Shown: positions 29,767 to 36,741, counted from the first letter of the stretch. The stretch: 64,000 bases of DNA from Streptomyces sp. NBC_00708 (GCA_036226585.1 CP108997.1:1550001-1614000); one strand, 5' to 3'. Program-made: numbers and translations. The notes: generated by a model from the sequence alone, not told the origin.

Positions 29767-30405
29767 TCACCTCAGACCCGTCCACGCCGGGTGGTGCGGA
29801 TCGTCGGCGCGCACCACCGCGTCCGCGGTGTCGGCGGGCGCCACCTCGTCCTCGTACCGCGCGAACGCGGGCAGGGTCCACAGCTCGTCCTGCGGTGTGC
29901 GCCGCCGCAGCGCACCGGCGGACAGCCGCAGATGGACGCCGAGGTCGAACGGGAACCAGTGCCCGAACAGCAGCGGCCCGTGCAGGATCAGCACCCCGCC
30001 CTCCGGCAGGTACGCGTACGGGCTGCGCGTGGCCCGGTCCGTCGCCGGGTCCCACAGGTCCGGCAGCACCCGCCCGGTGCCGCCCGGTTCCAGGGGCCCG
30101 AACACCTCGCGCCAGAGCGCTCCGGTGTCGAACCAGCTCCCGAAGTACGAGTCCGGGTCCTGCTTGCCGTACTCGTACCGCAGACTGGCCGGCCGCAGGA
30201 ATCCGGCGGTGGACACCGGGAGTACGGCACGGCCCCGCAGCCTCAGCGCCTGCGTGACGGACGCGGCCAGTTCGCCGGGGCGGGCGGCCGGCGCGCCGTC
30301 GACGGCGATCTTCAGCCAGGGTCCGCCGTCGGCCGGCTCCAGCGCGTCGGCGTGCGCGGCGAGCGCGTCCGTCAGCCGTTCCCAGGAGATCGCTTCGCAT
30401 CGCAC
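29767..30405 (-). CDS. Uridine kinase-like protein with degenerate P-loop
   Basis: From GTG 30405 (VRCEAISWERLTDALAAH) the product has 212 residues. It resembles proteins annotated as uridine kinases in Streptomyces. Where a Walker A GxxxxGK[ST] is expected, it reads IAVDGAPAARPGELA, lacking the lysine and the second glycine. Later segments (YGKQDPDSYFGSWFDTGALWREVF, YLPEGGVLILHGPLLF, FDLGVHLRLS) agree with the nucleoside-kinase fold. Catalysis by the usual mechanism is therefore uncertain. Position next to psuG-psuK is suggestive of nucleoside metabolism, but it is on the opposite strand. The long open frame upstream to 30579 has no family support. Confidence 0.65.
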   Translation of the reverse strand: MRCEAISWERLTDALAAHADALEPADGGPWLKIAVDGAPAARPGELAASVTQALRLRGRAVLPVSTAGFLRPASLRYEYGKQDPDSYFGSWFDTGALWREVFGPLEPGGTGRVLPDLWDPATDRATRSPYAYLPEGGVLILHGPLLFGHWFPFDLGVHLRLSAGALRRRTPQDELWTLPAFARYEDEVAPADTADAVVRADDPHHPAWTGLR

Positions 30406-30489
30406 CCGTCCATCATCACCTGTCTCAGCCCGTGGTCGGCATGCGGAAACATGCAGCCACCACGCGCTTCGGCGATTACGGTCGTGGCC

Positions 30490-30855
30490 ATGGATCTCGC
30501 ATTCGCCCGCACGTTCGCGGCCCAGTGGCAGGACGACTGGAACTCCCACGACCTGGAACGCATCCTGGCGCACTATCACGAGGACGTGACCTTCAGTTCA
30601 CCGATGATCGCGCGGTTCACCGGCGACCCGTCGGGGACCGTGCGCGGCAAGGACGCCCTGCGGGCGTACTGGAAGCGCGGACTTGAACTCATCCCGGACC
30701 TGGAGTTCGAGGTGATGGACGTCCGGGCAGGCGTCGACACGCTGGTGATCGACTACCGCAACCAGATCGGCGGCCGGGTCTACGAGGTGCTGACGTTCCG
30801 CGACGGGCTGGTGAGCGCGGGCCTCGGCGCGTACGGGGAGACACTCGCCCGCTGA
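30490..30855 (+). CDS. SnoaL/NTF2-like fold protein
   Basis: ATG 30490 starts MDLAFARTFAAQWQDDWNSHDLERILAHYHEDVTF, the typical opening of SnoaL-like/nuclear-transport-factor-2 proteins. The 121 residues complete one cone-shaped alpha+beta barrel. Such domains act as small isomerases, hydrolases or binding modules, and nothing in the sequence decides which. It is divergent from the kinase-like gene, with about 84 bases between starts, and convergent with the cupin gene. Confidence 0.8.
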   Translation: MDLAFARTFAAQWQDDWNSHDLERILAHYHEDVTFSSPMIARFTGDPSGTVRGKDALRAYWKRGLELIPDLEFEVMDVRAGVDTLVIDYRNQIGGRVYEVLTFRDGLVSAGLGAYGETLAR

Positions 30856-30884
30856 CGTCGGCGGGCGGTGTCCTCCGGCAGGTT

Positions 30885-31373
30885 TCACTTCCCCGGCCCG
30901 CACTCCACCGCGTCGGCGTCGTCGGAGAGTTCGCTGCCCCGGGGCAGCAGATAGGTCACCCAGAGCACGACGGGCTCGCTGCCCAGGTTGCGTCCGATGT
31001 GGCGGTGCTTCTTCCCGGACGGCTCGATGAACGAGGTGCCCGCCGGGGACACCTCGACCGAGCAGTCGTCCAGGGTGCGGGTGAGCGTCCCGGACTTGAC
31101 GACGGCGATCAGCTGACCGCTGTGGGTGTGCCAGCCGGTGGAGCCGCCGGGCGCGATGGTGATGGTGCGGAAGGTGACGTCGGCCCGGCCCTTCGGCGCC
31201 TTGACCTTCAGCTTGCCCACCGAGGTGCCCTGGGCCACGACGGTGGCGCTCACCCCGCTGCCGGGCGTGGCGCCGGCCGCCGTCGGCACGAAGGCGAGCG
31301 CGGCGACGCTTCCCGCGATGACGAGCGCCTTGCCCAGCCGTCCCCGTTGCCCCTGTTGTGCGGTGGTCCTCAT
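30885..31373 (-). CDS. Secreted cupin-domain protein
   Basis: The 162-residue protein has a signal peptide (ALVIAGSVAALAFVPTAAGA, cleavage near residue 35) and one cupin barrel. Metal ligands fit the two cupin motifs: GSTGWHTHSGQLIAVVKSG (His-x-His) and IEPSGKKHRHIGRN. Two Cys (in LDDCSVEV and AVECGPGK) may form a disulfide outside the cell. The function is unknown; candidates are a small dioxygenase or a binding protein. It is a single gene, transcribed away from the HxlR gene. Confidence 0.85.
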   Translation of the reverse strand: MRTTAQQGQRGRLGKALVIAGSVAALAFVPTAAGATPGSGVSATVVAQGTSVGKLKVKAPKGRADVTFRTITIAPGGSTGWHTHSGQLIAVVKSGTLTRTLDDCSVEVSPAGTSFIEPSGKKHRHIGRNLGSEPVVLWVTYLLPRGSELSDDADAVECGPGK

Positions 31374-31480
31374 GGGCCTCTCCCGTCTCCGGATGTCACG
31401 GACATCTCAAATGCCCCGACGTTACCCGGCAGAGGACCGCGCGAATCACGCCACCGGCATCCGGCCGCGCGCGACGAACG

Positions 31481-32164
31481 TCAGCTCGCCCGCAGCTCCT
31501 TGGCCAGCGCGCTGTCGCCGGAGACCTCGATCCGGCCGTCCGCGACCGCCTCGGCGAACGATGTCTCGCCGCGCCCGAGCGCGAGGCACAGCTCCGCGTC
31601 GAGGGCGATGCGCGCGTCCGCGCCGGCGGCGGGCCCGTCCCCGTACACCGGCTCGCCGGCGGTCACCCCGCCCGTACGGACGTGGAACTCGCCCTCGTCC
31701 AGGTGGACGTCGAGCACGCCCGCGACCGCTCCCTCCAGGGCGCGCAGCAGCGGGAGCGCGAACCAGTGGGCCCGGACCGCGTCGGTGGGCCGCCGCTCGG
31801 CGAGTGCGGGGGCGCCCCACTCGGCAAGGGCGGCGAGGACCGGCAGCAGTCCGTGGCCGCGCGCGGTGAGCTCGTACACCGAGGCGGCGGCCGGCGGCGG
31901 GAGCCTGCGGCGGGTGACGAGGCCGCCCTGCTCCATGTCCTTGAGCCGGGAGGCCAGGACGTCCGTGCTGACGCCGGGCAGGTCGGCGTGGAGATCGGTG
32001 TAGCGGCGGGGTCCGGCCAGCAGTTCACGGACGATCAGCAGGGTCCACCGGTCACCGACGGCGTCCAGGGCGCGGGCGCCGGCGCAGAACTGGTCGTAAC
32101 TCCGGCGGCGTGCCGGGCGGGTGGCGGGCTGTTGCTGACGTGGCATGCGACGCAGTCTAGACAT
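31481..32164 (-). CDS. HxlR-type winged-helix transcriptional regulator
   Basis: I prefer ATG 32164 (MSRLRRMPRQQQ, 227 residues) because GGAAAG lies nine bases upstream; ATG 32146 is an alternative without a clear ribosome site. Residues about 20-110 are an HxlR domain (DQFCAGARALDAVGDRWTLLIVRELLAGPRRYTDLHADLPGVSTDVLASRLKDMEQGGLV). The C-terminal half resembles an SCP2-like/ligand-binding module. It is divergent from the aminotransferase gene. Two TTGG-N5-CCAA palindromes lie between them, one covering its own Shine-Dalgarno, so it probably represses itself and controls the aminotransferase. Confidence 0.88.
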   Translation of the reverse strand: MSRLRRMPRQQQPATRPARRRSYDQFCAGARALDAVGDRWTLLIVRELLAGPRRYTDLHADLPGVSTDVLASRLKDMEQGGLVTRRRLPPPAAASVYELTARGHGLLPVLAALAEWGAPALAERRPTDAVRAHWFALPLLRALEGAVAGVLDVHLDEGEFHVRTGGVTAGEPVYGDGPAAGADARIALDAELCLALGRGETSFAEAVADGRIEVSGDSALAKELRAS

Positions 32165-32168
32165 GTTG

Positions 32169-32202
32169 TTGGACTTTCCAAGCCTGAGCTTGGTAAAACC
32201 AA
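32169..32202. promoter_or_regulatory. Paired TTGG-N5-CCAA operators in the hxlR-aminotransferase divergent region
   Basis: TTGGACTTTCCAA (32169-32181) and TTGGTAAAACCAA (32190-32202) are two perfect inverted repeats of the same half-sites. Their centres are 21 bases apart, two helical turns, which suits two dimers bound on one face of DNA. The left site overlaps the regulator's Shine-Dalgarno. Confidence 0.7.
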
Positions 32203-32231
32203 GTATCGCAATCGGGTCGGGGAGGCACCGC

Positions 32232-33443
32232 ATGGAATTCCGCCAGTCCAGCAAGCTCAACGAGGTCTGCTACGAGATCCGGGGCCCCGTCATCGAGCAC
32301 GCCAACGCCCTGGAGGAGGCGGGCCACAGCGTGCTCCGGCTCAACACGGGCAACCCGGCCCTCTTCGGCTTCGAGGCGCCGGAGGAGATCGTCCAGGACA
32401 TGATCCGGATGCTCCCGCAGGCCCACGGCTACACGGACTCGCGCGGCATCCTGTCCGCCCGCCGGGCCGTGGCCCAGCGCTACCAGGCGATGGGCCTGAC
32501 CGAGGTCGGCGTCGACGACATCTTCCTCGGCAACGGCGTCTCCGAGCTGATCTCGATGGCCGTCCAGGGGCTGCTGGAGGACGGCGACGAGGTGCTCATC
32601 CCCTCCCCCGACTACCCGCTGTGGACCGCGGTGACGACGCTGGCCGGCGGGAAGGCCGTGCACTACACCTGCGACGAGGCCTCGGACTGGAACCCCGACA
32701 TCGCCGACATGGCCTCGAAGATCACCGACCGCACCCGGGCCGTCGTGATCATCAACCCCAACAACCCGACGGGCGCCGTCTATCCGCGCGAGGTCCTGGA
32801 GGACATCCTCGACCTGGCGCGCCGGCACGGCCTGATGGTGTTCGCCGACGAGATCTACGACCAGATCCTCTACGACGACGCCGAGCACCACAGCGTCGCG
32901 GTGCTCGCCCCGGACCTGGTCTGCCTCACCTTCAGCGGCCTGTCGAAGACGTACCGGGTGGCCGGGTTCCGCTCCGGCTGGATGGTGGTCTCGGGCCCGA
33001 AGCAGCACGCCCGCAGCTATCTGGAGGGGCTGACGATGCTCGCCTCGATGCGGCTGTGCCCCAACGCCCCGGCCCAGTACGCCATTCAGGCCGCGCTCGG
33101 CGGCCGGCAGTCGATCCGGGACCTGGTGGTGCCCGGGGGCAGGCTGTACGAGCAGCGCGACCGCGCATGGGAGAAGCTGAACGAGATCCCGGGCGTCTCC
33201 TGCGTGAAGCCGAAGGGTGCGCTGTACGCCTTCCCGCGCATCGACCCGAAGGTGCACCCGATCGCCGACGACGAGAAGTTCGTGCTGGACCTGCTGCTGC
33301 GCGAGAAGATCCAGGTCGTCCAGGGCACCGGCTTCAACTGGCCCCGCCCCGACCACTTCCGCATCCTGACCCTGCCGCACGCCGACGACCTGGACGCGGC
33401 GATCAGCCGCATCGGGCGGTTCCTGGCGGGGTACCGGCAGTGA
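32232..33443 (+). CDS. Pyridoxal-phosphate aminotransferase, alanine transaminase type (AlaA-like)
   Basis: ATG 32232 (MEFRQSSKLNEVCYEIRGP) lies six bases after GGAGG; the protein has 403 residues. It is a class I/II aminotransferase with RLNTGNPALFGF, GVSELISMAVQGLL, PNNPTGAVYP, the FADEIYDQI segment and the Schiff-base lysine in SGLSKTYRVAGFRSGW. Overall resemblance is to E. coli AlaA/AlaC-type glutamate-pyruvate transaminases, so alanine synthesis from pyruvate is likely. Regulation by the divergent HxlR protein is suggested by the operators between them. Confidence 0.92.
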   Translation: MEFRQSSKLNEVCYEIRGPVIEHANALEEAGHSVLRLNTGNPALFGFEAPEEIVQDMIRMLPQAHGYTDSRGILSARRAVAQRYQAMGLTEVGVDDIFLGNGVSELISMAVQGLLEDGDEVLIPSPDYPLWTAVTTLAGGKAVHYTCDEASDWNPDIADMASKITDRTRAVVIINPNNPTGAVYPREVLEDILDLARRHGLMVFADEIYDQILYDDAEHHSVAVLAPDLVCLTFSGLSKTYRVAGFRSGWMVVSGPKQHARSYLEGLTMLASMRLCPNAPAQYAIQAALGGRQSIRDLVVPGGRLYEQRDRAWEKLNEIPGVSCVKPKGALYAFPRIDPKVHPIADDEKFVLDLLLREKIQVVQGTGFNWPRPDHFRILTLPHADDLDAAISRIGRFLAGYRQ

Positions 33444-33552
33444 GCCCGCGCCGAATGAGGAGCGGGCCCGGGGGCGTAGCCGGCCCCCGAGCCCTGTGAT
33501 TGCCGCCTGCATGACACGCCGGCACGTTTAAGGTCCCGTATCAGTTTTATGT

Positions 33553-33622
33553 CGTCGCGTCCTGCCTTTGGACGACCGCGGACCGAAGCTCCGCGGGCCG
33601 GAGTCGAACCGGCATCTCGACG
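33553..33622 (-). tRNA. Candidate circularly permuted tRNA (second copy)
   Basis: On the minus strand the 3' half comes first: anticodon-stem CGTCG (33622-33618), variable AGAT, T-arm GCCGG-TTCGACT-CCGGC, acceptor CCGCGGA (33596-33590). After only GCTTCGG (33589-33583), which can form a C(UUCG)G cap, comes the 5' half. It has acceptor TCCGCGG (33582-33576), T8, D-arm GTCC-AAAGGCA-GGAC and anticodon-stem CGACG (33557-33553). All acceptor (7/7), D (4/4), anticodon (5/5) and T (5/5) pairs are Watson-Crick across the permuted halves. The anticodon loop is interrupted, so identity cannot be read, and the expected T33 is not visible next to the stem. CCA is not encoded. Expression is unproven. Confidence 0.5.
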
Positions 33623-33698
33623 CCCACGGGCACGGGCCCGTTTGATCCGGCGATAGGCGGCGCATGCTGAGCCTGGAGCGAGAGTCTGAGATTGATCA

Positions 33699-33789
33699 CG
33701 GTCTGCCTCTGCCAGTTGGGCCACCCCGGCCCGCATCCGCGCTGAGCGCGGAAGTGCCGGGGGGAGGACTCGAACCTCCACCGGAACCG
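33699..33789 (-). tRNA. Candidate circularly permuted tRNA (first copy)
   Basis: Minus-strand order is 3' half then 5' half. The 3' half is CGGTT (33789-33785), variable CCGGT, T-arm GGAGG-TTCGAGT-CCTCC, acceptor CCCCGGC and discriminator A (33755). A 24-base linker contains the hairpin TCCGCGC-TCA-GCGCGGA. The 5' half is acceptor GCCGGGG (33730-33724), TG, a Leu-like D-arm GCC-CAACTGGCAGA-GGC, and stem GACCG (33703-33699). Acceptor pairs 7/7, anticodon stem 5/5 (one G-U), T stem 5/5. The anticodon loop is split: downstream sequence TGATCAATC... and upstream ...GTGACGAAG flank the stem. It lies 45 bases past the terminator of the gene ending at 33875. Confidence 0.5.
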
Positions 33790-33834
33790 CTTCGTCACGA
33801 CAAACTTCAGTTTCAGCTTTGCGCTCCTCGCGCA

Positions 33835-33861
33835 CCCCGGCGGTTTCGACCACCGCCGGGG
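33835..33861 (-). terminator. Terminator of the 33875-34606 gene
   Basis: Perfect 10-bp hairpin CCCCGGCGGT / ACCGCCGGGG with a seven-base loop, 14 bases after the stop codon. The remainder of 33444-33874 holds only the tRNA-like structures and short hairpins. No protein gene there is credible. Confidence 0.75.
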
Positions 33862-33874
33862 AATCCATGGTCGG

Positions 33875-34606
33875 TCACCCGAAGAGGTAACCGAAGACGG
33901 CGTCACCCACCCTCTGGTCCGTGACCTCCGCGCCGTTGGCCTCCTCGCGGGCGAACTTGACGGCCTGCTGGAGCTTCTCGACCCGGTCGAGCAGTTCGTT
34001 CACCCGGCGCGCGGGCAGCGCCCCGGAGAACTTCACGGTCGTCCAGTAGCCGATCGGCACGTCCTCGTAGTACACCTCGACCTGCGCCGGGTGCTTCTCG
34101 GTGGCCTCCGCCTTCACGTGGTTGCGGGGCACCTTCTTGGTGCGCAGGGTCCGGACCGGCTCGGTCTTCCACGCGTCGGTGGACGGGTCCTGGCTCCACG
34201 CCTCGGACGCCTCCAGCACCGGAAGCTTGCGCACGAAGGTGTTGACGTCGACGAGCTGCTTCTCCAGGAAGAGCAGGTAGGACACCGGTACGTCACTCAC
34301 CAGGACCCGGCCGTCGACGGTGACGTCGGCGCGGGCCTCGCAGTTCGCCCAGTCCTTCGTGGCGGTGACGTCGAACAGGCGGGTGAGGGTCTTCGCGGTC
34401 TCCCGCAGCACGTCCTCGGCCTTGACCTGCACCGGCGTCGACTCGGGCGGCAACTGCTCGCCCTCCTCGTCCTTCGGCTGATAGGTCCGGGAGATCCCGG
34501 CGAGGAGTCCGACCTTCTGGAGGCCGTGATGCGCCGCCGTCAGGTCCTGGTGTGCCTTGGACTTGACGCCCTTCTCCACTGCGATGATCTGATTGAGTTT
34601 CGCCAC
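33875..34606 (-). CDS. Conserved streptomycete protein of unknown function
   Basis: GTG 34606 (VAKLNQIIAVEKGVKSKAHQDLTAAHHGLQ) gives 243 residues. I recognise it as a widely conserved actinobacterial protein without assigned role. It has no signal peptide and no membrane segment, so it is cytoplasmic. It is rich in charged residues, with a conserved block WANCEARADVTVDGRVLVSDVPVSYLLFLEKQL and VPRNHVKAEATEKHPAQVEVYYEDVPIGYW. It ends in a helical region VNELLDRVEKLQQAVKFAREEAN. Metal-ligand-like His/Cys are few. The long open frame upstream to 35392 is the antisense of the next gene and not coding. The Shine-Dalgarno is weak. Confidence 0.75.
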   Translation of the reverse strand: MAKLNQIIAVEKGVKSKAHQDLTAAHHGLQKVGLLAGISRTYQPKDEEGEQLPPESTPVQVKAEDVLRETAKTLTRLFDVTATKDWANCEARADVTVDGRVLVSDVPVSYLLFLEKQLVDVNTFVRKLPVLEASEAWSQDPSTDAWKTEPVRTLRTKKVPRNHVKAEATEKHPAQVEVYYEDVPIGYWTTVKFSGALPARRVNELLDRVEKLQQAVKFAREEANGAEVTDQRVGDAVFGYLFG

Positions 34607-34822
34607 GCCGAGGAAGCTACCAGCGGCAACGGCGAGGACACCAAGGGTTTTTGGCGCCGTCGCGCACGGCCTTGTGCGCCCGGCGCGCCTCCGTGCGCTC
34701 CCGCCCGTTCGGGTGGTTTCCCGGTGACGCCCTTCCGCCGCCGCCACCGGCTCCGGGCCGCTTGCGACAGTGAGGCCCGCGCGTCTGCGCCTTTCCCCGC
34801 ATCCGGAACGAAGGGCTCCCCC

Positions 34823-35356
34823 ATGCCTCTCCTGTCCCGCACGGCCGCCGCGAACGACCCGGCCGGCTCCCCCGACGACCGCCGCCGCCCGCGACGGCGG
34901 ACCGCACTTGTCGCCGCCACGGCGGGCCTCGCCGTCCTGGCGGTGGGCACGCCCGTCGCGTACGCCACGCTCGGCTCGGGCTCCTCGCCGGAGCCGCGCC
35001 CGGCGGTGGCGGAGGCCGTACGGGGGAAGGACTACATCGAGACACGGCTCCTCTTCGGCACCGAACGCCCCGACGGCGGACCGGAGGTGACCGACCGGCA
35101 GTTCCTGGCGTTCATCGACGCGGAGGTCACCCCGCGCTTCCCGAACGGGCTGACCATCCAGGACGGCCGGGGGCAGTGGCGGGACTCCCGCGGGGTGATC
35201 GAGCGGGAGCGCAGCTACGAGCTGACCCTGCTCTACCCGGCCTCCGAGGCGCGGGTGCGCGGCCGGCAGATCGAGCGCATCCGCGACGCGTATGAGAACG
35301 CGTACGCCCAGGACTCGGTGGCGCGGCTGGAGGAGCGGCTGAGCGCCGATTTCTGA
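34823..35356 (+). CDS. Secreted DUF3574 protein
   Basis: ATG 34823 (MPLLSRTAAANDPAG) gives 177 residues. A basic stretch RRRPRRRTALVAATAGLAVLAVGTPVAYA forms a signal peptide or signal anchor at about residues 21-50. The rest matches the DUF3574 pattern: YIETRLLFGTERPDGG, FLAFIDAEVTPRFPNGLTIQDGRGQW, and YELTLLYPA. The function is unknown; the fold is a small ferredoxin-like domain by family description. It is divergent from the 33875-34606 gene with a 216-base intergenic region. Confidence 0.82.
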   Translation: MPLLSRTAAANDPAGSPDDRRRPRRRTALVAATAGLAVLAVGTPVAYATLGSGSSPEPRPAVAEAVRGKDYIETRLLFGTERPDGGPEVTDRQFLAFIDAEVTPRFPNGLTIQDGRGQWRDSRGVIERERSYELTLLYPASEARVRGRQIERIRDAYENAYAQDSVARLEERLSADF

Positions 35357-35395
35357 GCCCGCGCGGGGGCGGCGGGCCGCACTTGCGGCCATGTC

Positions 35396-35530
35396 CCGGG
35401 CGTACGGGGCCGGCCGCGCCTCCGGCCACGCGCCGGGCGTACGGGACCGTCGGCCGCGCCCTCGGTCAGGCGCCGGGCGTACGGGACCGGCCGCGCCTCC
35501 GGGTCACGCGCCGGGCGTACGGGGCCGGGC
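35396..35530. repeat. Tandem 37-40 bp repeats with core CCGGGCGTACGG
   Basis: Three and a half units start at 35396, 35433, 35473 and 35511. Each begins (C)CCGGGCGTACGG(G/A)CCG and continues with GCCGCGCC. The last unit runs into the 3' end of the HXXEE gene (stop at 35504), so its final residues RPRTPGA are repeat-encoded. Confidence 0.8.
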
Positions 35531-36055
35531 CAGCACCCGGGCCGCCGTGTGCACGCCGGCCACCGCCACCGGGAGGAACGCCACCCCCGCCGCCGCCGTA
35601 CCGGCCCCGCCCGTCGGTATGCCCGCCGCCCGCAGCCGGCGCAGCGCCCAGAGCGCGTACGGGACGACGACGGTCGGCGAGGTGGCCACCCCCGGCGTGT
35701 AGCCGCCGTACGCCGCCGACTGCGCCATGTGCACCAGCCCGTGGAGCCCGAATCCGGCCAGGGTCGTACGGAAGAAGGCGCTGCGACCGCCCGTGCGCGC
35801 TCCGTCCGCGGCGGCCGCCGCGACGACCACGCCCATGAGGCCGATGGCCGTGTTCACCTCCCGCTGCGAGAGGTCAGCCCGGTCCCATACCCGGTCGGGC
35901 ACCCACGGCAGACGCTTTCTGAGCCTGGGCCGTGCGGTGCGGAGCCAGGCCGCCATGGTGGCGATCTCCTCCAGGTCGTTGGCCGCCCAGGCGGCCAGCA
36001 GCCCCCAGGTCACCGCTCCGGAAACCCCGGAGGTCCTGTCGGTCTTCATGAGCAC
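35504..36055 (-). CDS. HXXEE-domain membrane protein
   Basis: The 183-residue protein begins MLMKTDRTSGVSGAVTWGLLAAWAANDLEEIATMAAW, where ANDLEE fits the degenerate HxxEE motif of this family. Later come GLHGLVHM and several hydrophobic helices, indicating an integral membrane protein. The function of HXXEE proteins is unknown. It is divergent from a TetR regulator, and the TetR operator palindrome lies between them, so it is the likely target of that regulator. Its extreme C-terminus is formed by the tandem repeat described at 35396. Confidence 0.78.
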   Translation of the reverse strand: MLMKTDRTSGVSGAVTWGLLAAWAANDLEEIATMAAWLRTARPRLRKRLPWVPDRVWDRADLSQREVNTAIGLMGVVVAAAAADGARTGGRSAFFRTTLAGFGLHGLVHMAQSAAYGGYTPGVATSPTVVVPYALWALRRLRAAGIPTGGAGTAAAGVAFLPVAVAGVHTAARVLARPRTPGA

Positions 36056-36099
36056 CCCTCTGCGTGTCGTGCGCCGGCGGTCGGCCGCAGCCTATAGTG

Positions 36100-36117
36100 C
36101 AACGCAACGTTGCGTTG
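36100..36117. promoter_or_regulatory. TetR operator palindrome
   Basis: CAACGCAACGTTGCGTTG is a perfect 18-bp palindrome (24 bp with one mismatched pair when extended). It sits immediately downstream of a TATAGT -10 (36093-36098) and upstream of the TetR start at 36136. It is centred between the divergent HXXEE and TetR genes. Confidence 0.8.
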
Positions 36118-36135
36118 TACTTTTCTGGAGCCGCC

Positions 36136-36741
36136 ATGTCCGCCCCTCCCCCGCAGTCCCGGCCCGGCAAGGGCCCCCGCGCCGCCGAGGCGATCTTCGA
36201 CGCCACCCTGCGGCTGCTCGCCGAACGCGGGTACGCGGGGCTCACCGTCGAGGCCGTCGCCCAGGAGGCCGGCGTCAACAAGACGACCATCTACCGCTGG
36301 TGGCCGTCGAAGGCTCCGCTGCTGCGCGCCGCGCTGCTCCGGGCCCGCGTCCTGGACATCGAGATCCCCGACTCGGGCTCGCTGCGCGGGGACCTGATCG
36401 CCCTCACGGAGCAGGTGACCGGCCTGGTCACCGGTGTACGGACCCGGGCGATCGTGCGGGCCCTGGCCTCGGGGACGGGCCTGCCCGACGACGAACTCGC
36501 CGCGCTGGGCCGGGACTTCTTCGCCGACCGGTTCTCGCGCGAGCAGCCGGTGTTCACCCGGGCCGCCGCACGCGGCGAGCTGCCGCCGGGGGCCGACCCG
36601 AAGCTGCTGCTCGACCTGATCGCCGGGGCCGTATGGGTGCGGGCGCTGCTCAGGAACGAGCCCGTGCCGCCCGGTTTCGCGGCTGCTGTCGTCGACGCCG
36701 TGCTGCCCGGCACGGCTGAGGCGGCGGGGCGCGGGGAGTGA
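36136..36741 (+). CDS. TetR-family transcriptional repressor
   Basis: ATG 36136 (MSAPPPQSRPGKGPRAAEAIFDATLRLLAERG) follows CTGGAG by five bases; 201 residues. The N-terminal helix-turn-helix is clear (GYAGLTVEAVAQEAGVNKTTIYRWWPSKAPLLRAALL). The ligand-binding half contains the TetR_C-type segment ALASGTGLPDDELAALGRDFFADRFSREQPVFTRA. The palindrome at 36100-36117 next to its own promoter indicates autoregulation and control of the divergent HXXEE gene. The inducer is unknown. Confidence 0.93.
   Translation: MSAPPPQSRPGKGPRAAEAIFDATLRLLAERGYAGLTVEAVAQEAGVNKTTIYRWWPSKAPLLRAALLRARVLDIEIPDSGSLRGDLIALTEQVTGLVTGVRTRAIVRALASGTGLPDDELAALGRDFFADRFSREQPVFTRAAARGELPPGADPKLLLDLIAGAVWVRALLRNEPVPPGFAAAVVDAVLPGTAEAAGRGE

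Noticed and set aside
33755..33841. An ordinary 87-base tRNA beginning GCCGGGG at 33841 and ending CCCCGGCA at 33755
   Set aside because: The acceptor pairs, but the interior gives no normal D arm or seven-base anticodon loop on a five-bp stem. The 33841 GCCGGGG is already the 3' arm of a perfect 10-bp terminator hairpin. The permuted pairing explains far more helices.
33086..33906. Minus-strand frames through the tRNA-like region encoding 119 and 260 residues
   Set aside because: They run through tRNA-like stems and a terminator and into the antisense of the aminotransferase; no family similarity or ribosome site.
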